DNA of 64,000 nt from Struthio camelus (Eukaryota; Chordata; Aves; Struthioniformes; Struthionidae). Both the position numbers and the translations under genes were made by a program. Positions 23,641 through 38,339 of this stretch are shown here, piece by piece. The notes under the pieces are model-generated. The model was not told the DNA's origin. It worked only from the letters and a program-made list of their open reading frames with translations, and made no database searches. How positions within the stretch are numbered: the first letter of the stretch is position 1; the number at the start of each line of letters is the position of its first letter. The stretch covers positions 142,558,264-142,622,263 of the forward strand of contig NC_090943.1 in the NCBI RefSeq assembly GCF_040807025.1, written 5' to 3'.

Positions 23641-26600
23641 TTTCACCAACTGAAAGTAAACCAATTGAAAGTTTCACCAATTCACCATTGAAAGTAAACC
23701 AAACCCTGCACTCTACTAGGATATCTTGTGTCACTGTTTAGGACTTTCTTTAATGGTTGACCAAACCTCACTAGCCATCGAGCAGCATTTTTTAAAGCCA
23801 ACCCAATCCTATGCACTTTGTAACGTGTGTGATAAGTGGCTCCAGAAAAACTTGGGAGCACTCCCTCAGAGAAACTGTCCATGCTCATACTTCTGAGTAA
23901 ACTACAGCCATAGCCGCCTTACTGTGCACAATCACAGCACCGCAGTTGGCATGTCAAAAGTGCTTTGGTTAGCCACAACCTGCAGTAGGTAGAGATAATT
24001 TTGTTCCTCAATCTAAACTACCACAAACTCCAAATTTCAAATAAAGTAATCTCTGAGGTAGGTCACTTCTCAAATTTTGATTTAAGAAAAGTAACACCCT
24101 TAATCTAGCACAACTGTAATTTAAAAGTGACAGAACAGTCAAGCTTTGCAGCTTACTTCCATTTTCCCTGTTAATCACCTGCTATTCCTGGTACATGGTA
24201 GTGGGGAGCAGACCTGTGTAGTGAAGAGGAAAAGCAGTGAAGCAGAACTCAATACTAAAAGGTAGCAAACCAGGTGGCAAGGCATGCAGAAAGGCTAGGG
24301 ACACAAAGTTACAGTCTTGCACATAGACATCAGTCCATCATATGTTCCCCATGAAGCCACTACTCATCAGGAGTGCTGCACTTACCAGTATGAGGCGTGG
24401 CTGCCTTTCTTCTTCCCCATATCCAGCCCTTCTGTCTTGCATCCTGGCTTCTCTCTTTGGTCCTCTCATTACACCAGTTCCTGCCTACCCCTTATGAAAC
24501 ACAATGCGGGAGGGACAAGCAAGGTGTAAATCCTGGGTACAGTGTGGGAGATGATGGATGAGGCAGCTGTGAAAACAGTGTGAGCAGAGTCGCACAGAGT
24601 AGCGTATCGAAAAAAAGGGAGTTATGCATGTGACTGGGTAGCACAAGTGCAGTTCGCTCAGTCATACTCCTTTAAAAAGTTCTAACAGTAACTTCAAAAT
24701 TTCTGATGTACAAATAAGCAGCAAAGGCAAAAAAAAATTATTGAGTGAAATGGCTTTCCCTGAGAAAGTGTCAATTTGATACTGTTGGAATATTCTGTAG
24801 GAATATTAAAACTTGCTAGGCAAACTGTGAATGGAAACATTTTAGAAATGCAAAATTAATTATTTCCTGTGCATTACAATGGAAAGTGAGTTTCTCATGC
24901 TGTTGTAAGATCTGCCATGTCCCACTGTAAGACTCTGTTTACAGAATATTGCATGTTGGCATTTTCCCAAACTTTTTTTGCCTTCTCTCCAAATAATATT
25001 CAATTGCTTCATCAATATTTCAAAGGATATGACCAATCACACTTTCACCTTTTTTGTTCGTTGCTGTTGTGAACCTGGATGGAAATTTGATTTAACTGTA
25101 AATCAAAGAAAATGTTCTTGATTTAAAACAGAGCTTTTACTTAAGGGAAGCATGTCTTCAAGATGATTAAGTCGAGTTAGACCTGAGCATTGATCATTCT
25201 GTACCTTTATGACACAAATGCATCCCTCTGCTATGTCTCTTTTCAGTAGGTACTAAGCATTCTTGTTCATATAGCTTCCCTCCCCTTCACATCTCACCCA
25301 AGGCTTACCTTTTCTAGAGGGGAAGGAGAAGACATCATCTACACTGTTTAGCAAACTGTAGAGGCCAAAAGCCTGTTTATTTATTCCTGCTTGTTCTACA
25401 ATTGCTGTTCTAATAGCTCATCAGAGAGTGTGAGCTACTTAATCACATTTCACCTTCACAAAGTATTTCATTTTAAATAGCATCAGAATGCTAATACCCA
25501 AAGTAAGGTCATCTGTATGTGAATCAATGATGACACCAAAAATAAAACATGGGATAAGCCATTAAATTTTCTCAGCTGTGTTCACTCTACATAGACTTTT
25601 CAGGTGTTCTTACTCCAGAATCTCAAGGAAAGGTATCCAACATCCCACAGTTTGGAAATGTAACTGCCTTAAGCAAATTTCCACATTCTTCAATGCCAAA
25701 GCTTCACCTAATCCTCTCCTGGCTATTTAAATAATAATACAAATGTCCTCCACAATAAATCTCGGCTAGAAAATGTTTTTGAAGAAGAGGTCTGCAGTGG
25801 ATCAGCTGGGGCTCAGATTCTGCTTCAGGCTATGTGTGGCCACTGGCTTAGTGCTATCGCTGAACTCAGACTACCTGTATCGTTTTGACTGTGCCAGTCC
25901 ATTTCCCGGGCTCCTTCTGATGGCACAGTGGCTCAAAATCCTCAGAGCACTACATTATTATAGGGATGCTCCTGAGATCCCTCATGAAAAGGCTGGCATG
26001 CCTACTGCACCAAGAACTGAGCTGAAGGCTGGTACAAGGCACTTTGTGACATCCTGCTGCTGTATCTGCACCAGAAGGATCTTCTCCCAGTCACCAGCGA
26101 CTACCCACTCCAGGACTGAGTACTTCCTCTCTGTGGGACTGCATTTAATGATGTGAGGAATACCAAATTCAAAGACCTGCATAGTTCCCTAAACCAGGTT
26201 GAGATGACTCTTTCCCCCTTACTGATAAAATCCTGCAGTTACTACCACAATCTCGCTATTACCGGTGACAGCATAATTTTAGGGTGCTGGAGGCTACGGG
26301 TTAGAAGGAACAAACTCCCACGTTGCAGGTTCATCGTAACTTCTTTTTTTCAGTTTATTTTCCAGAACTCCAGCAAGACCAAGCCCATCACAGAGGCAAT
26401 TTTCCAAGAGCGCTCCTAAAAGCGACCATCTCAGCCTGCCAGTGCTTGCAGATGTGGGTCAGCTGTTCTCTCACTCTTGCCAGTGCCCAGTTGGCTACTG
26501 TGGCATGACTTATATGAACTCCATTAACTCATGTGTAAAATCTTAATGCTGTATCCAAATGATCCTGAAAATAGAATCAAAATAAAAATGTTTGCTGTGG

Positions 26601-28291
26601 ATGCATGCAAACAAAATTCTTTTTTTTCTTCAGGGCAAGATGGAGATAATCTATTGTCCCAGTCTCAGGCACTTATTAACATACAGCTGTATAAGTGATG
26701 GTAAGCAGAAAAGATGCTGTGACCACGGCAACCCTCTCAGCCTCTACCGCAGCACCGTATCAGCTCACCAGTCTTACAGGATTAGGGCCCGAATGCCTAT
26801 AATCCCATCAGGAATTCCAAATGCAAGTAAATCACTACACTTGCATCTTTCACCTGAGGCAATGCTTTCCTAACCAAGATACAGAAAGCTTCTTTAAAAT
26901 CTTTTCAAACTATTTAAATTACTGTTAAAATCTTGTAATTTTATGTTAATTCTAAAAAATGGTTTAAAAATCTAAGGCAATAGCTTAACATTTTAAAATT
27001 ATTCATATGATCGTACGATTTTGAAAAGTTTGAATACTATAATTTGGTAAATAGCTTTATCCACTTTCAAAGAAAGCCTTAGATAGGAACTGTATAAAAA
27101 CTGAATAATAGCACTAAAATTAACAATAGCTTTCTGTCTCATACATATAACTGAAACCTGTTTCTGTGGAAGTATTGTAACACATGAAATAGGTTTAATT
27201 TGTTCACAAGATAGCATCTCAGAAATGTTAGTTGTCCGCATAGTGCAGGCAGTGATAACAGAGAAAAGAGAACTTCAAACAAAACTAGATCGAAGAGAAC
27301 TAGAAAGGAAGAGACATAATAGCAAAATAAAAGTAGACAAAGGCTTTATGAATGAAATAGATTCCACAAAAATCCTGTATTTCAAGGGTTTAAGTTGTCA
27401 TGGGTAGAATCTCTGCTCCAGATTAGTGAGGAAAAAATGAGAGACCTAACTGGGGGGTACCAGGACGAAAGTTAATTTCTCTCTTTCCAGGAGACGATAA
27501 TTTCATTTTTACAGAACCTCAGATTCTGCAAATTCTTCTGTGTTGACAAAATATTTTTCTGTTTAGCTGAATCATGCAGTACAATCCCAATATGTCTTCT
27601 TTGCAGGGCTGCTTTTGCAGCTAGTGCTTTTATAGGACTTAGATGAGTTTTTGGTGATTCATGGTACTTATACTACTCAAGAGTACTTTTCAATTGGAAA
27701 ATTCACTTGAAGTAAATGCATCATCAGCATGATTGTCCATGCATGAAAGAACTACAAGCAAAACAATGAGCACCATTTTTTAAAACCTACACTTAAGCCA
27801 AGAAAAACAGTTATCACGAACTATTAAAAGATCTTATTTTTCAGTTTCCACGCATCTTTCATGGAGAGCACGGGTTATCCTTGTCTCTGCATCTCTTATT
27901 CTGAGAATCCTAAATTGTAAATGAAAAAAATATAATGTGCACATTGTTTTAGAGTCGCTAACATGATACATAGCAACATAAATTATATTGTCTACAGCAG
28001 ACATAGCTTTTACTGATTTAACCTTTTTCTTACGGAAGTCTTTTCTAGGAAGAAGCTTATAAAATCTAAGCATTGAATACTCTTTTATTGTTCTCTTTTC
28101 TGCTTTTCTAATGCTAAATATAAATAAACTGCTACTTAAATCTTTCAAGGATTAATGAAACATCTTTCTCTGGTATCTGCCAGAGAAGTCACTGTGGATT
28201 TGAACAATATGCCAGATACTTAAATCAAAATGGGCTTCTGCATTTTTGACATTTATCTATTTATTTGAAGGAAAAACTTCTATTTGGGGGT

Positions 28292-28293
<2 letters not shown>

Positions 28294-28332
<39 letters not shown>
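28294..28332 (+). repeat. (TG)n microsatellite
   Basis: An uninterrupted TG dinucleotide run of about 19 units is visible, following TATTTGGGGGTAT. It is likely to be length-polymorphic. Confidence 0.97.
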
Positions 28333-28336
<4 letters not shown>

Positions 28337-30620
28337 CTATATGGCATTTTCAGAGATTATTTGATAGTGGTACTTGCAAAACATTTTTATTCCTACTAGC
28401 ATCAATGCAATCTTTCGCTCTGACTCCATTGTGACAGTGTTTATTTATTTATTCACTTAAATAGATTCATATGATACATAAAAAATGATCTATTCACATC
28501 TCTATGTGCTTTTGATATACAGGGAAATGCAGTCAGACTGGTGAAAATAAGTATAAAACCAGCAACCTCTATTAAATCCAAAACCAGTCACCTAAAAATA
28601 AAATATTGTTCCCTGCTCCCTGCATTCAGATAGCTTACACTAATCAAGACCACTAGGGCAATTTGAGCTGGTGGCTTCAAATTATGGGAGCCTTTAAAAA
28701 AAGGGTTCACTTCAAGTGTGCCTAGCACAGACCTAACTTTGTACCTTCCTTCCTCCACAAATGTCAGGGAGAGTAGATGGCTCCAGCAGATCTGAAGATT
28801 AGAGGAACCGTATCATTTCATAAGGGAGTGGTACAGTCCAAATGTGATGGCTCCTCACTGGGAGCTCCTTGCCAGCATCATTTGTTTCTGACAAAAAATG
28901 AAAAGAAGCATGACCACGTTGCCCACTGGGTAGAGCTGGGGTTAGCTAGATACCCTTGGGCCTGAAACAAGAGTCCTGCACTTGAAAGTTGACCTTTTGG
29001 GGTAGCTGCCAGCCTCTGTACAGTTTGTTAATCTAGACAGGGAGGATTAAACTGCATCAGCAGCAGATGCCCGTCTCTCTCCCGCAGAAGACAGCATTAA
29101 GCCCACCTGCCGTGCAGTGACAGCCACTTTGGAGCCGGAGTGATAACAGAGACCTGTTTGGCCTCTGACTCCTGGTGCATGTAGGTTCAGCGTGGAAGGT
29201 GGCTTGTCTTGAGCACAGCTTCCTCTTTCGGCCATGGGTCTCACCAGCAGCTGCAGGCAGCCTATTTGCGCTGCAAGTTCAGCACGCACTGTGGGGAGAC
29301 AAGGAAAGCGGGCCTGTGTATAGAGCATGTGCCTGGTGCAGTGGAGGAGGATCAGGCACGTGAGCTGGAGGACCGGAGGCAGCAGGACACACAGATACAC
29401 GAGCAAGCTGATGAGTTTGATTTCACTCCTGCCAAAATCCAAGCAACAACAAGCAGAAGTTAGCTAAAGTCTGCAAGGAAGAGCTTATTCACTGGTTTAC
29501 TCACCAAGCAGCTTTACTTGGTGAACTCAAATTGACAGATGGGTATTTCTACTAAAGGCAATACACATGTAGCCTGTCTGTTCTCAGGCATGCATATAAG
29601 CAGACTGCTTGCATGGTTTCCTCACTGTTTCCATTACTGGGTAAGAAGTAAATATGTAAAAGCTTTATATCAAAGCTGTTTGTCATGGCTGTTTAGCCTT
29701 TGGTTACGAGACTTCTCTAAGCCATGTATTCTATTTCTAGCTTTTAAAAATGCTGTAGGAAAATATACCTACAAAACTGTGCCTTCAGGCCTCTGTGAGG
29801 ATGAATTCAGTCCTTCACCTCTAGATCAGCTCCAACCTTCTACTCCTCTTCCCCTGTTTTCGAGATCAATTAGCTTCTTCAGTTTGCGTTTCTCCTGAAA
29901 CTACCGGGGCTAAGTAGAATCGGAATAGGCACAAATACTTACTGTTCCACTCCTAGTCTCTACACCACAACTAACTTCAGCATTTCGCTTTCCACCTTCT
30001 CATCCTTATTTTGGCATTCTTTTTGTGGTGTTAAGATATTTTCTAAGTTTTTTACTAAATAATACAAATTGCTATGGCAAAATCCTCCATAAAGCTCTAT
30101 TTTCCGCAGGAGTAAGAACAACAGGATAGGTGACTGGACGACTGTTACTTTCAGATTCATAGGTAAGGGCACTTTATAGATTTTGTTTCTCAGGGCTGCT
30201 GTTACCTGGAAGTCAGACATGTGATATTTTGTTCAAAAAAACTGAAAGCAAACAGGAAGATAGGCAGTGATGCTATTTACTATAGTAACTTCACTTCAGG
30301 ACATATGGAAGGTAAATATGGAAGATAATTTGCAATATGCATCCCAAAGTACAGCTTAATTCTAGCTCTTAAGTTATCTCTTATCATCTACAGACATGAG
30401 TACAAAGTGCACTCGAAAAGAAACTGAATTCTGCAGTAATTGCCAGAGTCCAAAAGCTTCAGATGGCTATGAATGACTTAGAGTATACCTCAAAATAACT
30501 TTGCATTTTTAAATGTCCGTGAAGCCTAACTGGAGCAACTTTAAGTCATCAAGTATTTCTCTCTGCCCTAAGAGTCTCCTGTTTCAGTTACAGAAATCCT
30601 TCTGGCTTTCATCTATTCAC

Positions 30621-30668
30621 ATTACTTCTCTTCAACCAGCTGATATTACTTCTCTTCAACCAGCTGAA
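30621..30668 (+). repeat. 24-bp tandem duplication
   Basis: The unit ATTACTTCTCTTCAACCAGC plus TGAT occurs twice head to tail, differing only at the last base. It is a recent local duplication with no apparent function. Confidence 0.95.
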
Positions 30669-31773
30669 ATTACCTGTTACGGCGATCACTGCACTTCCCC
30701 TTATGAACACAGTGAGGAACTTACTTTCCCCACTTTATCAGTTTTGATTTCTTCACTTCTGCTGTGGCATCTCTAACCTAGCCTGCTCTTACCACCTCTT
30801 GCATTCCACTGCTAGCAATAGTTTCTATATAAAATATTCTCCCTTCTCAGTGGTTCATCAAACCACTGACCTACCAAATCTCTCTGAAAATAATCACTAG
30901 CTTCACTACGGCCGAAGACATGTGTTAATAACGCAGGTACGTTTTAATGACACTTCCAAGTCCCTCTGAAATAATCATGAGCTAATAGCCTTTACTCCCT
31001 TCCGCTCCACTGAGCTCTCTTCTCCCCGCGACCCTCCTGCTGCTGCACGTCTCGATGTGGCCTGGGTGCTTCGGTTGGCTCTCATTTGCACTGGTTTTAC
31101 AAACCTTCAGTTCTGGCACTAGTGGAATTGTGTTTTCTATATACAACAGCCCTTTGCGTCTTGTTTTCAGCCTGTAAACTATTTAAATCATGAGAAGTAT
31201 TTTTTTTTTCTTGTATAGCTGAGCACATTCTCAACATTAAGCAAATAATATTAATGTGCACTGCACACTTTTTACTGAACTAGTCTGAATTCTCTACATT
31301 TAACTATTTATTTAACTATCTACTCAGATTAATTTTCCTTCTAAATAAATTACATTTTATCAAGTTTTGCAACAAAGCTTCTGCTAGGAACACACTGCCT
31401 GACCTTTCACTAGTTTCAAACCAATACAATTTATTTAACCAGCTAATAAAATTGGTGTAAAAGAATAAAGAATAGGCCTACGATATTCCCATAAATGTTC
31501 TCTTAAAACCTTAATCCTATTTTTACCAATTTATGAGGGTAACACTGAGTTTTATCAGCTTTAGTTATAACATTTAACAATTTTTACAATTTAACGTTTC
31601 AACAATTGTCTTTCAGTTTTCTCCTGTAAAAATTTCCTAGAATAAGAACTTTCAAGGTGTATATAGTCCTGGAAATACACAACAAAAACTGCACCAAATA
31701 ATCATTTTAGCATTTCTCTTGCAAAACTAACACTCACATAATTTTTAGGGACTGTTTGCTCCAAATGAGTCCT

Positions 31774-31813
31774 ATTCTCATTACAGTATTTACATTCTCA
31801 TTACAGTATTTAT
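31774..31813 (+). repeat. 20-bp tandem duplication
   Basis: The unit ATTCTCATTACAGTATTTAC occurs twice in a row, with one mismatch at the final base of the second copy. Confidence 0.95.
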
Positions 31814-34800
31814 TTTACAGTCAAGTTTTGTTTTTTGAAGAGTCACACAATGTCTATTTGGTTATTCTTAACAAAATGCTTTTTTTAAATTAAATTTAGA
31901 GAAGAGACTGCAGGCCACTGAAGGGACAACATAGCTAACTTCCTGCAAACCTAAGAGAAAAACAAAGAGGCTAACTCGAATCCTGCAGATGGGCAAAGCA
32001 TATAACCTATCTCTAAAAAAGCCAAAGGGAGAGCTTACAAACTTATAGACCAGTAGCCCAACTCCAATACCCAGAAAGACAAGGATAAATAATTTTTTAG
32101 GAAACACATAGAGGTGAAAACATAATTTGTCAAGGACAAGTCATATCAAACCAATCTATTTTTCTTTTCTCATAAACTAACTGCCCACTTGAATAGGGAG
32201 GCACTTTAGACTACATTCTTTTTATTTTTGTGTTTTTATATGGGTATAGATGGCACTATTACTGGCAAAAAAGGCAAATACTGTACAGATGAGAGATAGA
32301 TACACATTCTGCTTGAGACACCTGAAACACTTGTATGAGGTATGGGAAACTCCCAACTGTGTAACTGGAGTTTACCTGGGCTGCATAGTGAACACTGGAC
32401 TAGTTCACTACTTACCTGATCAGTAACTGACCGCCCAAAGGTATTTATCTTGTTGCTCAAGAGAACAGCTGCACAAAGGTAATTATTGGTAACCTCTCAT
32501 ACAGAATATTTAAGACATTTCTAGCTGATAAAAACACATTAAAGTAATCTCTATGAAATATCTAGAGGGTAAATAATTTTTTTAAAGAATTAGCTTTTAA
32601 CAGTTAGCTTTCTAAAGCTATATTTAAGCAACAAAATTAATCACCAAATTTCTAAGAGCCTAGCAGTTTCTACTTAGCATTTGTGCAGCTGGATAACTTA
32701 TTTAGGTTCCTATATATTAATTCAGAAATGTAATATTAAATAATGATTTGGAAAATCTTGACCAGAGATAATTAACCAATGACCCAAAGAAAGCACAGTT
32801 TTGAAGCATATGTATTTAAGCCTTAAACACATGCTTCCCAGACTGTTCAGTACGCAAGGCGGACAGCGAGTAGCTGACAGCTGTAGAAAGATATTAGACC
32901 TGGTCGAAAGTTTGGGGTTCAAGAAATGTCAGCGCATACTGATATTTCAGTAGTAGAGATGATGCAGACTCAAATTAAGGACAAAATAACTTTCGGGTCC
33001 CTGCCATAGACGTTGTGAATTTTTTGACTGAACTGCAGGATTCTACAATCAGGATTTTATTAAGTATACAAATGGCAGTCATTACGGTATTACAAAATAG
33101 CTATTCCTTCTGCTGTTTTAGATTCAGAGAATTTCATAGATTGTAAAATGAGTTGCAGAGGAAAAACTACCTTTTCTAATATGGGAGTGTTTTTTAAAGG
33201 TGCTGACTGGCAATTTTATTAACAAATTCTGGCATATTCATAGCTACCCACTTCTGCCCAAGAGCAACAATGTCGAGACAAGGCGGCAGGCAACATATAC
33301 TTTGCTCTCCTTGTTGGTCTCGATTTTAAGTTGTGGGTGCATCAGCGGTTCTTATCGACCTCACAATGCTCCTGAGCAGAAGAGTCAGGACCCCTGATGT
33401 AAGGCTTGGTTTATTTTAGTTTGTTCTTCCAATATTTGTCTCTTATCACTAGGTTAGAATTATGACTTTGAGTCACAAGGCATCAAGGGATACGCTAACT
33501 GAAGATAAATAAGCTAAGACAGTAAGTAATGCTGACTATTTTATTATATAAGGAAAACAAAATTAAAAGTCCCTAAACCCCCAGAACAGGACATGAGCAA
33601 GCCATAAATAATGAGTATCTCCTTATAATCTCTTTTCAACAGAGTTTCCATCACTGATCACACATCTGAGTCATTGTAAGAGATGCTCTGCTCTCTGATG
33701 AAAACTTGAAAATTTTATTCCAGTTTAACAGTGAATCCTGTCTCTTAAATAACTGAAATACTTTACAGTTGGGCCAGAAATTTAATTTAAGGGTTAGTGA
33801 ACCCTGTTTTGCCTATCAGGAGTAATTTAACTCACTTTTGTCCACTCAGATATGGTTTTATCTTAACACTAATGAAACCAAAGAGTTTCACTTCAGTCAC
33901 TTAACAGAATCTATCCAGTGAATAATCTTGATAGGAGCAGTGGCTTAATACTGAGGATTTTAAATTCAAATTAAACCTGGCTCTTTCCTCTCATTACCAT
34001 TTTTAGCTTATACCTTCATCTCAGGAAAACTTATATGAATATGCTGCTAATATTTTTAATTGCATTAGTATTCTAATATTCCACCAAAACCATCTGGAAT
34101 GGAAATATATTTCATCTCTTTGCAACATTTTGTAAGCTTTATTTCATTAAGGAGGCTGTGGCATCTATAATGGTACCATTTTATTTCAGAAACAGTGCTC
34201 TGCTTGAAGGCTCCTGTTTCTTGATTCTAGGTTTATAGTAACTTTCTTCTCCTTAACAGTTCTTTTACAACAGCAGCTTGCAAGAATATCCTAAGCAGGC
34301 TGAGTGACAAGAATATGCTGAATGTTTTGCATGAAATATGCTCCTGAGGGGTAGCTCTGACTCCTTCCTGCATTCAGAGCAACTTACAGTCCTTTGTTGC
34401 CATAACTGCAATGAAGAGTTAGCTCACCGTTTGCTGTCGCTTTGCACTGGCTCTCATCAGCAAATACCGCTGGTGTACATGCTGTGTTAATATACAATAC
34501 TAAAGCAAACGAGAAGATAAAAAGTTGACTTCCAAAAATTGTGTGAGCATTTGAGAAGTAATAAATATGCTGTTGTCTTCTGCACCTAAAAGTACTCCAT
34601 TTCTCTGACAGTAACTGAATAGATCTTCTTAAACTGAACATTTGATATAAGAAATATAAGTATCTGTACATAAGCTATTTTTCTCCACGTATCATATGAT
34701 AAAAGTAAGGCTATTTGCAAGCATTCTGTAATAATAAAAGCAGTGTTGTAATAGCATTTTATCAAACTAAATTCTAATAATTAGCCATTCAGTAATTTAG

Positions 34801-37800
34801 TCATTTTTCCATGAAAAATAAAAAAGTGTCCACTATAATGCTATTAAAAACGGTATTTTTATTATTACTACTATTTATCACGTTATTGGAAAGACATCGG
34901 AAAGTCAAAAAAATTGAAGTGATCAAAGAAGGTGAACAAGAAGCAAAGACATGGGAGAGAGCAGTTTCCTCCCTTCCTAAGGATATCTCAACGTGTATCA
35001 CGGCAACTTTGTTTTGTGCTTTGCACTGACTGTCTCGTAGCAGTACACTCATTATTTTCACGTCATTACCTTCATTAAACTAACTTTACTTACGATTAGC
35101 TCTATTAATTAAACAACTTCATATAGCTTACAAAGATCTGGAACTTTTTGTAAGACAAGAAACATGTATTTAAAACAAATTAAATCACATAAATATTTTT
35201 CCTAATATTATATTCATTGAATGGTAGCTTTTTAAAAGGTTAACTTTTAAACTGTATTATAATTGGTGGTAAGAGATGGAAAGACTGTCCCCTTGTGGAT
35301 AGGAATATGAGGAAAATGATATTGTAATTTACGGATAGGAAGGTAACCTTGGGCATTGAGGGTTTCATTAAGAAATTATCTAGCATCCTTACTTGCTTGC
35401 TGCTGATAAATCAGCAGCTGAATGTACAAAAAAATACGGAGATGCTTTTGCTTTTTAGTTGGCCTGACAGACCTTACGGACTAAAGATCCAGCTAATGTA
35501 ATTCATCGTACTAACACCATCAGTCCATGCTATCATATAATCTTAACTGCTTTAGAGAGCTACAGTGTTACTCTCACTTGAAGAAGGCTATTTTGAAAAG
35601 AGTAACTTTAGAGTAGATAACTGGAGAAGACTCCACAATAAAGACAAAGCCTTAAGGTGCATCTATAAAGTAATGTGCTGCCCGCACGCATGTGTATGCC
35701 AGACTTGTGTTAGAGCATCTACTTACACAGCAGAGCACTACCCTTGTTCTTGCTTCTGCATCCACGCTGGCACTGCCTTGCAGGGGTTTGTTCTACGATG
35801 TTGAGAGGATTTGTCTGAAGGTTCTTAACACACTACTGAATTGAGATGCTGTATGCACTAAACTAAGGTAAAAGACCTTACCTGTGTTTTAGGGGAAGCT
35901 GTATAAAGTGCTTTTAGCCTCCCTGAACATTTAGCTGAGGCATTTATGATTTTGTAGATTCTCTGCTTCTGGTCACTGCTGCCAATGGACAAAATTCTTC
36001 TCCTTCTGGTCAAATTTGCTATACTGCAGCAGTACATAATCTGTGGGATGGTAGAGGGCATTCCCATCAATGTGCCAGAACAGGAGATAGAAGAACCTAC
36101 GTGGAATGTATTCATAGCAGACTGGAGACATCTGACCTTTGTTGCAAATGTTAGATTATCCATAAATGCTACAGATTCCTCATATACATCGTCATCTCTG
36201 ATCCAGGAGAAGTACCAGAACATTCTAGAATCCCATCATACTTCAGATCTGGGGTAACCCAATCAATCAGTAATCAATAATCAAATCAATAATAAGTAGC
36301 TTTGAATTTCTGCATCAGGAAGCATGGAGGTTCCTAGAGCTTGAAGACTTCATGGAGCCACTTAGAAAGCAGGGGATGCTTCTCATAGGAAGTATTTTGG
36401 TTTACTAAGTCCAATCCTTTGCCATGGCAGTCATAACCTCATATTCTGTCTTAATCAGTATTTTTCCCCTGATTACCCTGATTGCAATTATTTTCTGAAG
36501 TATCATTAGAAATCTCACCATTTTTAGTCCAGTCATATTCATTGTCAGTGTATACCTGTTCATTCTTAAGTCAATATTATCCTTTTATTTAAACAGCTCT
36601 TTTTCCTCTGTATTATTTAATCCTTGATAGACAGTAAGCATAGCCCTCCCAGCCTTCATTTTGTTAAACTAAACAAGCCACACACTTGCAGTTTTCTTGT
36701 ATACAAAAGGCTCTCCAAATGCCTGGGTAATACGATTGGGTCAGACAAAAATGTCCTGTAGGATAGCCTTGTTCCACCGTCATTCAAGAGTGTATTCAGT
36801 CTTATCCACATACAATATTCTTCTGTCTGTAATGGAAATACTTTGACTGACAGCTCCTTTGACAGTGTGTGCTTTTTTATACAATGTCAACAACTCTTAA
36901 AAAGAGTTAAGTAACAGCTAACTCCATATTTGATCTTCTCAGTCGTTTCCTACTGACTACTTCCCAACTTACTGCAGAAATTTTCTTTCTTCCAGCAATG
37001 ATGGAGTCTAAACCAAAGGAGAAGCAACTTATGGATACCCTTTGGAGGTCTGCAACCACGAAGTTCTACAGGTTTGTGGCTAACCAGATTGATACCGGAC
37101 AGCCAAGGTGCAGTTTTCTGCTGTGCTTCAGAGTGGGGTGATGGGGAAATAAGCTTGAAATAATACCTAAACTTAGAAAAACGGACTTCCCAAATTGTGC
37201 TAAGTGGAACTCAGAGATTCACAATTTGTCCTTCACAAACAATCACTGTGTTGTTCAGTCTTCTACTCTGTTATGTTCTGTAATATATGAATTGATTGAA
37301 ATGAGTTGCTTGAAGGGTTGAAGAGGAAAACGTCAAAAATTATGTGGCATCATTAAAGGTCTAACTAATCATGAACGTGCACAAACATCTATTAATATTC
37401 TTAGTTCAAAGTCTATCCCATTCTTAAATCTATGACACCAGATGAATTCAGTAGGCAAGACCAGCAAATGGCTATGGGCCTTATTATTTGAACAGGATGG
37501 GACTCTGGTAAAAACATCCAGAGCTACAGGGAGCAAGTCTACATTGTAGATATCTTTTTTTTAAAAAAACAGAGGTGCCTTTGAGTGTCAGACAACAACA
37601 AATCAAAAGTGGAAAGGGTAAATTATTGAAACTTATTCCCCCGTCTCTGTCTTAAACACAAGGATGTAAGGAAAAAAAAAAAAAAGGCTGTTTATTTCTG
37701 TACTTCACAGGGGAAGTGTTATGGGGTATTGTGAAAGTTCCTTGTTTCAGCCCCTGTGATGAAACTTCATGAAAAAAAGCATCTTTGCAGAATTTCATGA

Positions 37801-38339
37801 TCCTAATTTCAAAGCCGTGCCTAAAATGCAGCGTGTAGAAAACCCTGTGCAGGATTCATAATAGTTTTAACACGGTCTTGTTACAGAGTTCAGCTTTGCA
37901 ATAGATACTGTACACAACTGCCTGTCATCTAAATTCAGTAAACGGCCACTAAGGGAGACTGAAGACAAAATCCAGAGAGGGTGGATAAGCACAGTCAGTA
38001 TGATGCATTAGCAAAACAGGCAGAGCAGAAGCGACAGCTCGGGGATCGCTGCAGGCCAGTTAGCGGTTTATAGCACAGCATTACCTCGTGTCAACCGTTT
38101 TGGTCCGAGCTTTTGTAACAACCGTAGACTCATTTTAAACCTTGACTACCTTCATCTTTTCTATGGCATATTTACAGGGTTTTTTTTTTTTTTTGATGTA
38201 ACAATAGCAACATCTGCCCACCTTACAAAAAGAGAGAGACGCTTCGTTCTTGGAAAGTATTTTTCCAAGCCTACCCCCGGTCCTAGCATTGCACTTACTT
38301 TGTAAAGAAATAACTTTCATCTTCACCGACCACCTGGTG

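Larger units (their letters stand above)
23641..38339. other. Intergenic, no gene recognised
   Basis: AT-rich, low-repeat DNA upstream of the Rab gene promoter. It includes the microsatellite at 28294, two short tandem duplications and a slightly GC-richer patch at 29047-29463. The patch is open on both strands but has no recognisable protein. The stretch 24840-25260 reads like conserved non-coding DNA. Overlapping open frames at 35858-36257 are unexplained. No promoter or exon could be supported. Confidence 0.5.

Noticed and set aside
29047-29463. 131-codon minus frame and 84-codon plus frame in a GC-richer patch
   Set aside because: They compete over the same bases, have no known motif and no clear splice sites or promoter.
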